A model generated the notes under the pieces. The model was not told where the DNA came from and ran no database searches. It saw nothing but the letters and a program-made list of their open reading frames with translations. Position numbers and translations under genes: made by a program. Shown in pieces: positions 46,620-58,447 of a stretch of 64,000 nucleotides of DNA (positions within the stretch are counted from its first letter, which is position 1; the number at the start of each line of letters is the position of its first letter). This DNA comes from Dipteronia dyeriana. Its lineage: Eukaryota; Streptophyta; Magnoliopsida; Sapindales; Sapindaceae. The stretch lies in assembly GCA_032871835.1 (NCBI GenBank), contig CM065301.1, forward strand, positions 20,601,291 to 20,665,290, read 5' to 3'.

Positions 46620-48240
46620 GGCTAACTGCCACTTATGCCCCATAAACTCTTCAAAAATATGTAATATGCCCCGTTTAAAAAACATTTCGCGACTAAACCC
46701 CTAAACTCTCACAAGTTGGTAAAAGTCGACTGAGGTAAGGAGGCAATAAACTCAAACGTTTGCTTATAAAATGAGAGTTTATGGGGTTTAGTGTCGAAAA
46801 AGAAATACAGAGGCATGGTGTAAATTTTAAAGAGTTTAGGAGTATCAATGCCAATAGCCAAAAAAAAAAAACAAGGCTCACAACAGCCTCTCTTTTGATC
46901 GACCAGAAACACGAGAAGAGAGAGATAGCTTGCAAACGGTGCATGCGAAGAGAAGAATTTTAAAGATTTTTTTTCCAAAATTAACAAAAAATGTGGGGCC
47001 CGAACTCTAACCACATGAGAGAAACTTGAAGAGTTTAACCAACAGCTTCATTACCAACTATTTGTTACAGTTTTATTAAATTTTATTTATGGTATAACTA
47101 ATTACTTTTTACTTTTTTTCAAGGTTTAATGATTTTCACTGGTTAACCATGGTTTCACGTTTCCGTGTGAAACGTTCTGGAATATCGAAAATGAGGAAAT
47201 TTCAATAGAATTTCCCAAAACTCAAAACAATCCAAAAGTTTTTAAAAAAGTTTTACATATTCTAGAAAAAAAAAGGTTAATGTTTCACATTTTCTAAGAA
47301 AAAGATAAGGTTTCACTTTTTTTGGAAAAAATATATATAAGGTTTCATGTTTTTTTTCCCTAGGGTTTCACGTTTTCTTGAAAAGAATAAGGTTTCACGT
47401 TTTTTTCCAAGGTTTCATAATTTTATTTCATGAAACCTTCTGTAAATTTCCAACTCTTGAAAAAAATTCATGGATCTTGCCAAATCCAATCCAAATTTTT
47501 GCAATAACACAAAACCCATGTAATATAAAATATAATGATAAAAAATAATGCAAAAACTTAAAGATTTTACACATCAACCACTTCAAGAGCTAATCCAATT
47601 GTTTTTCCCCAAAAACTTCCCAAAACAATCTCTCTCAAATCTTCAACTCAAAACTGGAACCAAGTTTACTTTGATAATCTTAGTTTTTAGAACAATCTCC
47701 TTGGAATCAAAGCTTTGTTGAAGTTGAAAAAGGTTATGGTTTCACATTTCCTAGGAAAAAGATAACCTTTCACTTTCTTTTTAAAAAAAACGATAAGGTT
47801 TCATGTTTTTTCCCTAGGGTTTTATGTTTTCTTGAAAAAAAAAATAAGGTGTCACAATTTTGTTTCGTGAAACCTTTTGGAAATTTCAAACCCAAAGAAA
47901 AATTCATGGATCTTGCCAAATCCAACCCAAATATTTTCAATAACACAAAACCCATGAAATATAAACTATCATGATAAAATAATAATGCAAAAATTTAAAG
48001 ATTTTATACACATTAACCACTTCAAGAGCTAATCCAATTGTTTTTCTTCAAAAACTTCCCCAAACATTCTCCCTCAATTTTTCCACCAATAAAATGTTTT
48101 TTTTACAAGCACCAATAAAATCTTTAGTTTCTTTTATTTAATTTTTATATTTATTTTTATATAAAAAAAATAAAATTTTAAGTTATTTATAAATATCTAA
48201 AGGAAATATTATAAGGATATCTCTATCTATCCATTATTTT
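46620..48240. repeat. Repeat family R2, main copy with internal tandem duplication
   Basis: The part 46737-47290 matches 56522-57076, and the part near 47090-47260 also matches 54425-54625 ('gtataactaatt', 'ggttaaccatggtttca', 'gtgaaacgtt'). Inside, a ~436-bp unit is tandemly duplicated: 'catggatcttgccaaatcca' occurs at 47469 and 47905, with 'cacttcaagagctaatccaa' after each. GGTTTCACG words recur throughout. Open frames are not gene-like. Confidence 0.7.
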
Positions 48241-48242
48241 TA

Positions 48243-48342
48243 TTAATAGGTTTGTTACTATACCCTTTACATCTATACCATGAGATTGTGGGTTCGAGTC
48301 TGTTTCCCTCTCGAATTATTGTAATATTTCAAAAAATGCATT
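48243..48342 (+). mobile_element. tRNA-derived SINE, copy 2
   Basis: A B-box-like GGGTTCGAGTCTG (48291) and the 3' end TCTCGAATTATTGTAATATT followed by TCAAA are shared with the copy near 60260-60380. Confidence 0.6.
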
Positions 48343-48567
48343 TTTTGATAATATATATAATTTAACTACATAAAACCATTATTTTTACTCTTACAATATA
48401 ATAAAGATATGTTTTTCTTTTAAAATTCACTAAGCATATATTATTATTATTATTATTTGAAGAAACTGTTTTCAATTATTTATACTGGACGTGTTTTCAG
48501 TGTTTTTATTTTCAAAATACTGTTTTCGATTAATTCTACCGACTCATTTTTAGCCTCTGAAAATATT

Positions 48568-49613
48568 TGTTGACCGAAAATTCAGTCAGGGTGAGAAATT
48601 TCAGCTAATACCAGGACCACTAACTCGAAGGTGGTGGTCGGGATGGTACCTTAGGTACTTGGTTATACGTGTAATAATAGAAGTGGGACGACGGTGGTGA
48701 CTAATTCCTCCTAGGATAAGTAAAGGAAATGATACTCTTTTATTAATATAAACGACTCTAGCATAACATACAAAAATCACTCAAAAACTCTCAATCTCTC
48801 TGGGGCGCAATGGGGGGATGGTCGCCCCGTGCTTGTCGATAAGTGGACAAAAATGGTGGTCGTCTTCTCCCAATCGAAATTAAGCTTGGCGAAACTCTGT
48901 TAACCGTCGTATTTTATACATGATCGAATTAGGTTAAACTCGTTATTCTCCCGCCATAAATCTCTGAATCAAATCCCCCCTTATCAGGTGGGATATTGTG
49001 TTTAAATGTCATTGACTTTGACTCGATAATGGATTCGAGAATATCTTATAGGGAGACAAGTTTGTTTCCTCTTTGAACTCAACGACTCTGTGTGATGATT
49101 TAATGCACGCTGGAGTGTAGATATGATCATGTGCGTTGCCATAGTGAGATACCTCATGGAGATCATTAACTACGACGCTTGCTACCTGGAATCGCTAGGT
49201 ACTTCTTTATACTCGTTTTGACATCTGAAGCTTGATATGACCTTTCCCAGTCCATTGACAGAACATAGAAACACTATAGGAAGAACTCGACATCCTGAGG
49301 GCCTCTTTGTACCAGTGGAGATGGTGGCATGCTCATAGGGAGATCGCATGATATCTCGACCTCGAAGGGTTTAGGTCTTCCCATGTTGATCTTGTTTTGG
49401 GCTCTTATTTCGATGTAAGGAGCTCGATTTGATCACACTGAGCTTTACCTGAAATGCTCCTAGAGTGTGAGTGACCTCGCCTCACTTCTGCGGGGTTGCA
49501 TGGTAGCTTGACCCTGGGAACCTTGGTACCCTACCGTGTAATCCTAGATTTAAACCCTTGCTTGGAGAGTGGAAAATTTACGTTTGATCCTTAGCCAAAT
49601 TTGGCTATTAACA
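48568..49613 (-). repeat. 3' LTR of the Tat-type element
   Basis: The 1046-bp sequence has TG...CA ends in the minus reading. The part 49370-49500 matches 54295-54430. The whole resembles the solo LTR at 55174-56375 at both ends (gctattaaca; aatttca..taatacc). Confidence 0.75.
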
Positions 49614-50042
49614 GAAGTCCCTTTTAACTTAAACACTGGTGATTGAGTTGGGGTTGGAGTCAGATTTCCTGTTTTATTTGGGAAATTTTTCCTCTTCTTT
49701 AGTTTCCAAAATCTAGGTGGAAATCCATTCATTAAATATAAGTTCCACGTGGCGGACAATGAGTTGGTACGTTTCTCGAAAAAAAACGGCTACGTTATGC
49801 CAATCCCTAGGGATCGAGGCAATCTTCGTTGAAGATCTCACTTTCCAGCTTGCTTCTATCATTAATATCATTGTCTACTGATCCATTAATCCCAATTTAA
49901 ACCCGGTCATGTCATCGTCTCCTTCATGCTTTTCCTCTCTTTCAAATTTCAAACTTCAAACTTTCAAGAATTTATTTCTCTCTTCTTTTTTTGCTAGAAT
50001 CTTCACTGTCTTCCTTCTCTAAAAACTCTTCTCTATTTGACA

Positions 50043-52710
50043 ATGTCGAACTCAGGTGACAGTATTGATTGCCTGGTAGAGGGTGACGATGTCTCAAGCC
50101 TGGCTCTTGGGAAGCAGGTACGAAAATATTTTAGCAGCGAAGATTCCCCTCCAAATTCACTGTGTCATTGTTCAAGTCGGAACGTGTCAATAGGGTCTGG
50201 CTTCTTGAACAAACCCAACAAACCTCTGGACTTGGTTGATAAGGACTCAGATAAAGATTCTGAGGTGATGCGGTTGGTGGTGCCCCCGTCACGGTTGTTG
50301 ACACCCTTTCTGAAGGAATTCTTCCCTACGATTTCAAGGTCATCCCCAATTCTTCAGTTAGGCCGGAATCAATTGGACGTCTAAAAGCCAAATTTGGTAT
50401 CCCTAACAGCATCCCCGTCATTGTACCTCTCAAGAACTACAATGTCTTCTCTTCTTCTGTAGGCATGCTCCCAATCCACATCGTCGCTCTAGAAAATGGG
50501 GTCAAGCTTCCTCTTTACCCCACTCTTCGGTGGGCTTTCAATGTTTTACAACTAGCCTCTCTCCAGATGACCCCCGGTTTCTGAAGGCACCTAATAAGCC
50601 TTCTCATCATGTGAAGGGAACAAGGTCAAGTGGGTTCTCCCATGAGAGAGTCCGGAGCTGAGGAGTTGGCGTATGTTTTCCAAATTGCCAGCCTATCTGG
50701 CGGCCTAAGTGGCCAGTTCTATGCCAAAGCCAAAAACAAGCTTAATTTCATCGTACCTGGCGCTTCCAAGAAAGACCTCTCCTTGAAGGAAGACTGGGTG
50801 CTAATCGAAGGTGATTGGGGGAGCTCAATTTTTATTGGTAGGCACGAGTTTGAGATCCCTATTGCCTTCAACGACAAGCCTTTCTGGGATAGAGATTCAT
50901 TGCCGGTTGAATCCGAAGCAGTTTTGAAACTATGTGAACCTCCAGTACCCTACCTTCGATTATTTTGATCCTCGTAGAGTGAACGCGTACCTGCATATTA
51001 CCGTTGCCTTTCATAGTAGGATGGAACCCTGAATTGTTTCACCTTACTTCTACTGCATACTCTGGATCTAACACCCTACCTTTTTTTTACAGCTTTTTTA
51101 GTTGCTCCTACTACCCAAGAAGTCCATCGTGCTCACACCCCTTCTCCCATTCCTGCCAGACCAATCCAAGGGACCTCTTTGGCTACCTTGGAAAAATGGG
51201 GGCCATCTGCTCCAGCTAGGGTTCCGCCTGCCCCTATCTTGCCTCATTTCAAGCCTAGGTATATGATGGAGATCTTCGCATCCCGGGCATCCAAGGCACG
51301 GGGCGAGGGGATCACCACCCCACATATAGCTATTATTTTCGCCACTACTCCTACTTCGGTTGCCCTATCTATCGTTATTACTACTGTTGTTACCCCCACG
51401 GTCAGTCTACCTGATGCTCTCGCTCATTCTCCTACATCCCTAGCTTCTAGAGCTACGAGAAGCCTCGAGACTGTTGTCGTAGAGGGTCTTTCTACTCGCC
51501 TTCGATATCAACCAAGGTCCACGGGGCAAGACGAGGTCATGGACCGGTTTATTACGTCTTGTCCGGTGGTAGCCTCTCTCTGATGGCTTCAATGCCCACT
51601 GACGTCCTGATCACTAAGAGATCTGCTCTATTGGCCGGGGTTACCATCTTTTTTCATCTATAATAAAGGTAGCTAATTTGATTATTTACTAATTTGAACT
51701 TTACAAACTGTAGGCTTTCAAATTTAATGTTGTTATGAGCCATCAGATGGCTACTCTTCGTGACCATGTCGCAAAAGCTGAGGCTGAAGCTGAAAATGCC
51801 ATGAGATTGCTCGTTGAAGCTCAAGCTTTGGTATATGAGATGACCACCGGCCAAAAGAAGATCGAGACGGAGCTGGCTGAGCTTAAATGTGACTAGGGTA
51901 GCCTCAAGTCCACCCACTGGGCCGTTTAGAGAGATTCCTGGAAGACGAAGGCCAAGATGTTGGATATTGAAAACCAGAACTTGCACGCTCATGTGGCCAT
52001 GCTACAGGCTGAGGTGGAGTCCTTTTTCAGTGACAGATATTTTTATGCTTCCTATCAGGCCACATAAGTTCCCCCCACTCCCTTTGATCTGTTCACCATC
52101 GCTGACTGGAACAGAGAGAAAATCATGGAGAAGGTCAAGGTAATGTCTCTTCTTATTGATGACGGAACAAGCACTTCAAATGTAGCTAAAGTCAGGAAAC
52201 AAGTACTTGAAGCGGGTTTTCCCTTCTATCCTTCAGTTCTTCCAAGCTCGGGACCAGGAGAGTGTTCTGACGGGGTCCAACCTATGCTGACCAAAGGGGA
52301 TCAACCTACATCTACCAGCTTGGGAGTTCAGTATGTCCAACATAAGGAAGGTCTTCTTACTATTACAGAGTTGGAGGGGGGTCTACCTGAGGTTTAGGAA
52401 AGGGCTGAAGACCGTTATGAAGAGCTAGTTTAAGTAGGGTCAGGTAGTGAGCAGATGGAGACGGGGGTAACTGCTACCTCTCAGGATGCAGTTATTCCTC
52501 TTAAAGTTATGGCCATGGTTAATGAAGTCTTGGAAGAGGACCAGGTTGGACAGAAAGCATATGGGTAGCCCCAGGAAGAAGGAGTGGAAGGAGACGACAA
52601 CCAGGCTAAGTAACCACAAGAATGAGGGGAAGCGGGCAGAGATCAGTAAGGAGGAAAAACAATGGAAGGAAACCAGGAGGTCGCCGAAATTTGATATAGT
52701 TTATTTATGA
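50043..52710 (+). pseudogene. Antisense accessory ORF of the Tat element ('putative gypsy type transposon' protein)
   Basis: The frame opens with MSNSGDSIDCLVEG (ATG at 50043). It continues through broken pieces with FGIPNSIPVIVPL (near 50390) and ENGVKLPLYPTLRWAFNVLQLASLQ (near 50490), the pattern of PF04195-like plant retroelement proteins. Then come a Pro/Thr-rich part (51179-51583) and a coiled-coil part (about 51740-51890, MATLRDHVAKAEAEAENAMR). Sequence just before 51713 (ctttacaaactgtag) resembles an intron acceptor. Stops near 50383, 50582, 50968, 51582 and 51894 break it. It is in opposite orientation to the integrase fragment. Its function in intact elements is unknown. Confidence 0.65.
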
Positions 52711-53334
52711 CCTTGTTTGATGCATGTAGCCTTACAAGGGAATAAGCTCCCTCATTATTAGTGAAAATTTGTTCTAATTCCCTTCATGCTTATTCTGAAT
52801 GATTCCCGCTTACGAATTTTAACTTTGGTTAAATACTCCTTACTATACCTCTGGCCTCGATCTAGGTGTAACCTTCCATGTTATCTTGACTTAACCAAAT
52901 CTGGCAGTAACGATCTTGTTAAGTATAGGTTGAAAAGCGAAATGAATAATGAACTCCAGGCCTCAGCACTTGGTAGGAATTTATGTGTTGTCAAGCCTGG
53001 TATGTTGTCCCCCTGTAAGGTATTTGTCGACCTTGCCCGTGTCTTTAACTTGTTGTATTTCAACGTACCTTCCATAATGGGTTCCCATATCTGTGTTCCT
53101 GTAAAGTTAAAAAGAAAACATGGAGAACAAGTAGTTAATGATATTCTATCGTGGTACATAGGGGATCCTAGAGGGATATTTTCTTGTTAGATGACAGGGT
53201 TGATGTCGTCCTAGGTATTAGAACTTTGATACTTATGCAAAATTCATACAATGATATTTTAGGTACCTCGCTACCTCGTAACCTCGTATTGGGGATGAGA
53301 GGTACCCTTCCACAGAGACCTTAGCTTGGCGGAC
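52711..53334. other. Non-coding spacer of the Tat-type element
   Basis: A 134-codon plus-strand frame (52786-53190) does not resemble a family I know, and the sequence lies in the spacer between the accessory ORF and the repeats. Confidence 0.4.
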
Positions 53335-53715
53335 TTTTGTGTACTTAGGCTTTGATCCCCGTATGGTGGGTGGAAGCCCAGCTAAAGCATCTGAAAGGCC
53401 CCTCAGCCAACCAGGTCTCGAGGTTTGATGGAAACTATGCTCTTACACTTTGACCCCCTTCTTAGGGGTGGTAGCCCGACCAATGCATCAACAATGCTAT
53501 CTAGTTATCCTGGTCTCGAGATCTGAATAACAACTATGCTCTTACATTCAGACCTTTCTTAGGGTGGTAGCTCGATCAAGGTATCAGGAATGCTATCTAG
53601 CTATCCTGGTCTCGAGATCTAGATGGTAAATATGCTCTTACACTCAGACCCTTCTTGGAGGGAGGTGGTGCCCGGTCAAGGCATCAAGGAAGCTATCTAG
53701 CCTTCCTCGGTTCGT
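53335..53715. repeat. ~105-bp tandem repeats in the Tat spacer
   Basis: Three to four units share 'atgctatctag.tatcctggtctcgagatct', 'aactatgctcttacac.cagaccc' and 'ggtggtagcccgatcaa'. Such arrays between pol and the 3' LTR are typical of Tat/Ogre elements. Confidence 0.85.
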
Positions 53716-53850
53716 GGTGAATTTATTTGTGGATGTAACGGGAGATGGAGAAATTAATAGCAGACTTTATTAAAGATCAAGATTGAGTACATTATTGTTT
53801 AGAAATTTATTGATACCTAAATAAAGGTAGTCTGCCAATGAGTCGTCTGT

Positions 53851-54294
53851 CTAGGGGTAGAACCTTCTCAAATGATCGGTGTTCCAAGTATGGTCGATGG
53901 GTCGACCATCCATATCTTCGAGTTTATATGCTCCGCCGCGGACCACTACTTTCACCAAGTACGGCCCCTCCCAGTTGGGTCCTTGGACCCCATCCGCTCT
54001 TACCAAGGTATTATGTGTTACTTTCCTGAGAACTAAGTCATCTTCCTTAAAGCTCCTGGCTTTGACCTTTCTATTGAAATATTTTACAATCTTGCTTTGA
54101 TAAACTGCTACTTTCTCAGCTACTCGATCTTGTTTCTCTTCCAGGAGGTGTAAACTGGTTCGGAGCTTGACCTTGTTGCTCTTTGGCTTAATGTGTTGTA
54201 CCCTGAATGAGGCCAGCTTATGCTCGATGGGAAGGACTACCTCGACCCCGAAAGCCAGAGAGTAGGGCGTTTCTCCGATTGTTGTCCGCCTCAT
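53851..54294 (-). pseudogene. Integrase C-terminus of the Tat-type element
   Basis: The open 147-codon stretch begins RRTTIGETPYSLAFGVE, continues with a basic helical part (LHLLEEKQDRVAEKVAVYQS) and ends with VLRKVTHNTL, GPNWEGPYLVKVV and HTWNTDHLRRFY. This is the usual end of Tat/Athila-type gypsy integrases. The catalytic core is missing because an LTR fragment adjoins directly at 54295. The stretch itself has no stops, but it cannot work alone. Confidence 0.85.
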
Positions 54295-54430
54295 GGGGCT
54301 TAGGTCTTCCCATATTGATCTTGCTTTAGGCTCTTATGTCGATGTAAGGAGCTTGATTTGATCAAATCGAGCTTCACTTTAAGTGTTCCTAGAGTGTGGG
54401 CGACCTCGCCTCGCTTCTGCGGGGTTGTAG
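54295..54430 (-). repeat. LTR fragment of the Tat-type element
   Basis: Matches 49370-49500 ('taggtcttcccat', 'gatgtaaggagct', 'cgacctcgcctcgcttctgcgg'). Both LTR ends are missing. Confidence 0.8.
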
Positions 54431-54630
54431 TATAACTAATTGACTTAAAATTTTATAAAAACAATATTTATAGTATAACTAATTGATTTTCACCGGTTAA
54501 CCATGGTTTCATGTTTCTGTGTGAAACGTTCCAGAATTTCGAAGATGGAAAAAGTTCAATAGATTTTCCCAAAACTCAAACAATCCAAGAGTTTTTTTAA
54601 GGTTTACATTTTCTAGAAACAAAAAGGTTA
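54425..54630. repeat. Repeat family R2, partial copy
   Basis: Matches 47090-47290 with 'gtataactaatt', 'ccggttaaccatggtttcatg' and 'cccaaaactcaaacaatccaa'. Confidence 0.7.
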
Positions 54631-54631
54631 A

Positions 54632-56520
54632 AGCCCCATCATGCAGTTGTTTTTCAATTCGTTTTCGTTTTCGTTTTCGTTTTTGTTTTCCAAAAATGAT
54701 TTCGAATTCGCGTTTATGAACCGTTTTTCATTTTTAATTTCAAAAAACAAAAACAAAACAAATTAAAAACATAAAATCAATATTAAAAGTGAAATATTTT
54801 AAAAACACAAACTACATGTTTTCTTTGCTTCTGTTTTTATTTAAAAAAAAGTAACAACAAAATTTAAAAAAAAAATCTTTTTTTTTCTTCTTTTTCTTCT
54901 TTTTCTTCATACCACGACTCCATGAACGAACATTTGCTCCTCTAACGCCGGAGGTCACCTCGGCGACGCCGATCTAACCACGAAAATCTCTTCATTCTTT
55001 TCTTTTTCTGATTTAAACACGACCATGAAAAAATTAATTGTTCTTTTTCAAACACTGACCAGATTTGTTTTTTTTCATCCAATTTTAAAAAAATCTTATA
55101 CAGGGAAAACAAATATTTTCTTCTTTTTCAAACACAAAACAGGGGGGGATTCGTCTTCTAATAAAAAAACCAACAGTTAGCCAAATATTTGTCCGGGGTA
55201 AAGAATTTCAATTAATACCTTCAAGACCTCTACCGGATAGGTTACTGTCGTAGTAGGTACCTTTGGTACCGGTTCTACCATAAGAAAAAAGAGTTAAGCT
55301 AGAGAAAAGACAATGAAGATAATATTGGATAATGTGTGGGTAATGTTTTACTAAATATTCGAATAAAACGATTACAAAGATGATATATCTCTCTCAATCT
55401 CTCATTTCTCTCAATACTGGGGATAACGAACTCGTGTGTGTTGATAAGTGAAAACTCTATGCTTTGGCAAAGAGAAAAGGTCGTCGAAAACACAAGTAGG
55501 ACTATGAAGTACTTGATTATCGATGTTTTGACCTCTTTTTTTTTAGAGCTAACGTTTTCTTTTAACCCCACCCCCCCCCCCCAATGCCAATCAGATCCCT
55601 GTAGTTTAGACCCTGTGATTGGTCGTGTTACCGGAACCAATTAGTGTTGATGAAGGATCTCAAAGATGCTGGAATTACTCCTGTTGATTGCGTCAGGCTT
55701 ACGTTTAAGTTTAAACATGAAAACCCTGACTTATGTAGTCTCGTTATGGAGCTTTATGACGAAAGAGTCAACCCCCTTGTTCCACGATACCAAATGAAGA
55801 AGTTTGGCTTCGTACCTTGGTGGCCTGGTACCCTGGCGTATCGGTCTACCACTGCTGGTGTGGCATAGTGGTTGATCTACCCCGTTGGCTCCCTATTGGT
55901 GCTGGTGTGGAGCTTGATCTCCTTTACTGGCGCTTTGCTGTTGCTGGTATGGAGCTTGCTCTACCATGCCGACGTTTTGCTGGTATCGATGTGGAGCTTG
56001 ATCTACCCCGCTAGTGCTCTGCTAATGATATCCCGCTAGTTAGGTAGGCGGGAGATATGCCCCGGATGAGTTACAAGCCGATATGGGGGGTACTCGAGTA
56101 CTGGATGGGTATCCTGATGCCTGGGTACCAAGTCGGGAATGTCTTAGAGCTATACCTGCTTAAGAAGTGGTAATGTTTGGAGATGTGGCGTTGACCTTCT
56201 TCCCAGATATTGGTCTCAAGGTATCAAGGTATCAAGGTATCAATGTCGTGTGGTAACTAGTTCCTAGGTAGATCTTACCAGGTAGGCCCTTGTTAAGAAT
56301 CATGAGGTATGTCCTACCAGGTACCATGGAGGTGTAAATTTCTCTTTGGTTCTTCGTCAAAAATAGCTATTAACACAAAAGAACAAAGAAAGGAAAACAA
56401 ATATGTTCCTCTTCAAAGGATGCCAAGGAAAGGGGAAAACAATTAAAAAAAAAATTATTCTTCATCATTCGATATAAAAAAATCCATATAAAGAAAAAAT
56501 AAATAAATAATCTATATATA
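54632..56520. mobile_element. R1 element copy 2, interrupted by a solo LTR
   Basis: It starts 'gccccatcatgcag' after TTA, runs parallel to copy 1 (ttcgttttcgttttt, cacgactccatgaacgaac, cgatctaacca) up to about 55173, and resumes at 56376 ('aaaagaacaaag', 'aacaaatatgttcctcttcaaagg', matching 1029-1070). It is truncated near 56520, where an R2 copy begins. Confidence 0.65.
55174..56375 (-). mobile_element. Solo LTR of the Tat-type family in R1 copy 2
   Basis: Both ends match the LTR at 48568-49613: 'aatttca.ttaatacc' at the low end and 'aaaaatagctattaaca' at the high end. The interior is diverged and carries its own degenerate repeat (55850-56020, ctggtgtggagcttgatct). The flanking duplication is unclear. 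Frames inside, including 55644-55868, do not resemble known proteins. Confidence 0.6.
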
Positions 56521-56521
56521 C

Positions 56522-57076
56522 AGGGGGCAATAAACTCAAGTGTTTGCTTATGAAAAGAGAGTTCAGGGGGTTTAGTGTCGAAAAAAAGTACATGGTGCAT
56601 AGTGTAAAATTTAAAGAGTTAGTGGGTATCAATGCTCATTAGCCTAAAAAACAAAGCTCATAACACCCTCTCTTTCAATCAACCAGAAGCACGAGAAGAG
56701 AGAGATAGCTTGCAAACGGTGCATGTGAAGAGAAAAGGATTTAAGAATTTGTTTTCCTAAATTAACAAAAAAATATGTGGGGCTCAAACTCTAACAACAT
56801 GAGAGAGACTTGAAGAGCTTAACCAACGGTTTATTACCAATTATTTGTTATGGCTTATTAAAATTTTATTTATAGTATAACTAATTACTTTTTACTTTTT
56901 ACTTTTTTCAAGGTTTCATGTTTTCATTTGTTAACAATGGTTTCACGTTTCTGTGTGAAACGTTCTAGAATTTTGAAAATGAAGAATTTCACTATATTTT
57001 CCCAAAACTCAAAATAATCCAAGAGTTTTTATAAGTTTAGCATTTTCTAGAAAAAAAAGGTTAAGGTTTCACATTT
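56522..57076. repeat. Repeat family R2, second copy
   Basis: Parallels 46737-47290 almost throughout ('caataaactca', 'tttgcttat.aaa', 'agcacgagaagagagagata', 'ttgcaaacggtgcatg'). Confidence 0.8.
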
Positions 57077-57079
57077 TAA

Positions 57080-57513
57080 GGGTCCGTTCTGTAAACGTTT
57101 TTTAATTGTGTTTTTCGAAAATAACATTCTGAAAACGCGTCTGGTAGTATATACTGAAAGTTGTATTTTGAAAATGAAAACGGAAAAAACGCGTCTGATA
57201 GGTTAACCGAAAATTATCAAAAATTGAAATATCAATTTTGGTATTTTGTTTAATATTATTATAACTATAAACAAATTGATTAAATAATTAACCAATATAA
57301 TTTTTGTATTGTAATTTTTAAATTAAACAAAAGTAACACATAAACAATTAATTCAAAAAAACATATCAAAAAATGAATTAATCAAAACTAAACTCTTAAA
57401 TTATAAATAAATAATTGTATATATAAAATTATAATAATATAGTATAATATTATATATTATATTTTTTATATTATATATATATTACATTATATCCTATATA
57501 AATATATAATATT

Positions 57514-57563
<50 letters not shown>

Positions 57564-58112
57564 GTATTTATAATATTAGATAATATATTATTGTATATAA
57601 TCTATATACAAATAGATATATTCTAATATTATATATATTATTACATATATATTTATAATATTATTATATATTATAGAATATTAATATACTAATTATGTAA
57701 ATATTATAATATATAAATATTATATAAAATATATTAATATTATATAATATATAATATATATTATAATATACGTAAAATATATAATATTATAATATATATA
57801 TATAATAATTTTAATATATATATATGAGGGGCATTTTGGTTATTTCAAAATTTTATCCCGTCATATCCTAACAATATCAATCGTATAACAGTATAATTAA
57901 TAGTTTAAAAAAATAATTTTTTTATATAAAAAATGGAAAACAAAAACAAAAACAAAAACAAAAAACAAGTATTTTGTGTTTTTCAAATATTTCACTTTTA
58001 ACGCTGGTTTTTTTTTTAAATAAAATAAAAAAAGGTTAACGATACGCTTTTTGAAATCGTTTTTGAAAAATAAAAATGAAAACGGACTGAAAAACGGCTG
58101 CAAGACGGGGTC
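57080..58112. mobile_element. R1 element copy 3 (inverted), PIF-like TAA duplication
   Basis: The ends are GGGTCCGTTCTGTAAACGTT and, inverted, GACCCCGTCTTGCAGCCGTT. Both are flanked by TAA (57077-57079 and 58113-58115). The inverted ends match R1 copies 1 and 2. About 57415-57830 is nearly pure A+T and may have grown by slippage. Confidence 0.65.
57415..57830. repeat. Extreme AT tract
   Basis: Roughly 400 bases made of ATAT/TATA/AATATT words with only scattered C and G, including a long (TA)n near 57519-57560. Confidence 0.9.
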
Positions 58113-58394
58113 TAATTTTATCCAAGTCTCCACCTCTGTTTCGATATTCCATAACGATTGGATGATTTCAACATAAGACATTATCCGATTAAATAAGTAT
58201 CATTTTCTATCAAATCATATTAGACGGTAGTAACCGGTAATTCTCCTCTTCTTTTTTAGCTTTATTCTTGCTTTAGTTCATGGATTTTGCTTTGGCTATT
58301 TTGTATTATATATTTATACGACATCTAGAGTGGCCTGTGATTCCATTTGCTTTGGCTAATGAATTCTATTTTCCATTCATGAGATTAGTGTTAT

Positions 58395-58447
58395 CATTGA
58401 AATGGGCCTCATGACTTCCTAATAAGATCATGAGGCCCATGTCAATG
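58395..58447. other. Perfect-type hairpin, 20-bp arms
   Basis: CATTGAAATGGGCCTCATGA and its inverse (19 of 20 pairs) are separated by 13 bases. No U-tract follows on either strand. Confidence 0.85.

Larger units (their letters stand above)
48568..54430 (-). mobile_element. Tat-type Ty3/gypsy element, internally deleted
   Basis: Read on the minus strand: an LTR fragment (54430-54295) directly joined to the integrase C-terminus (54294-53851), then a non-coding stretch with ~105-bp tandem repeats, an accessory ORF on the opposite (plus) strand (50043-52710), a polypurine-like GTTAAAAGGGACTTC (49628-49614), and a complete LTR (49613-48568; TGTTAATAGCC to GGTCAACA). The region that should carry gag, protease, RT and RNase H is gone. 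A long spacer with tandem repeats and an antisense ORF between integrase and the 3' LTR is characteristic of the Tat lineage. Confidence 0.75.

Noticed and set aside
52786..53190. 134-codon open frame as a gene
   Set aside because: No recognised family, lies in the Tat spacer and has a shadow frame of 92 codons opposite; composition does not suggest coding.
55644..56014. Frames inside the solo LTR as host genes
   Set aside because: They follow a degenerate repeat in an LTR and resemble nothing known.
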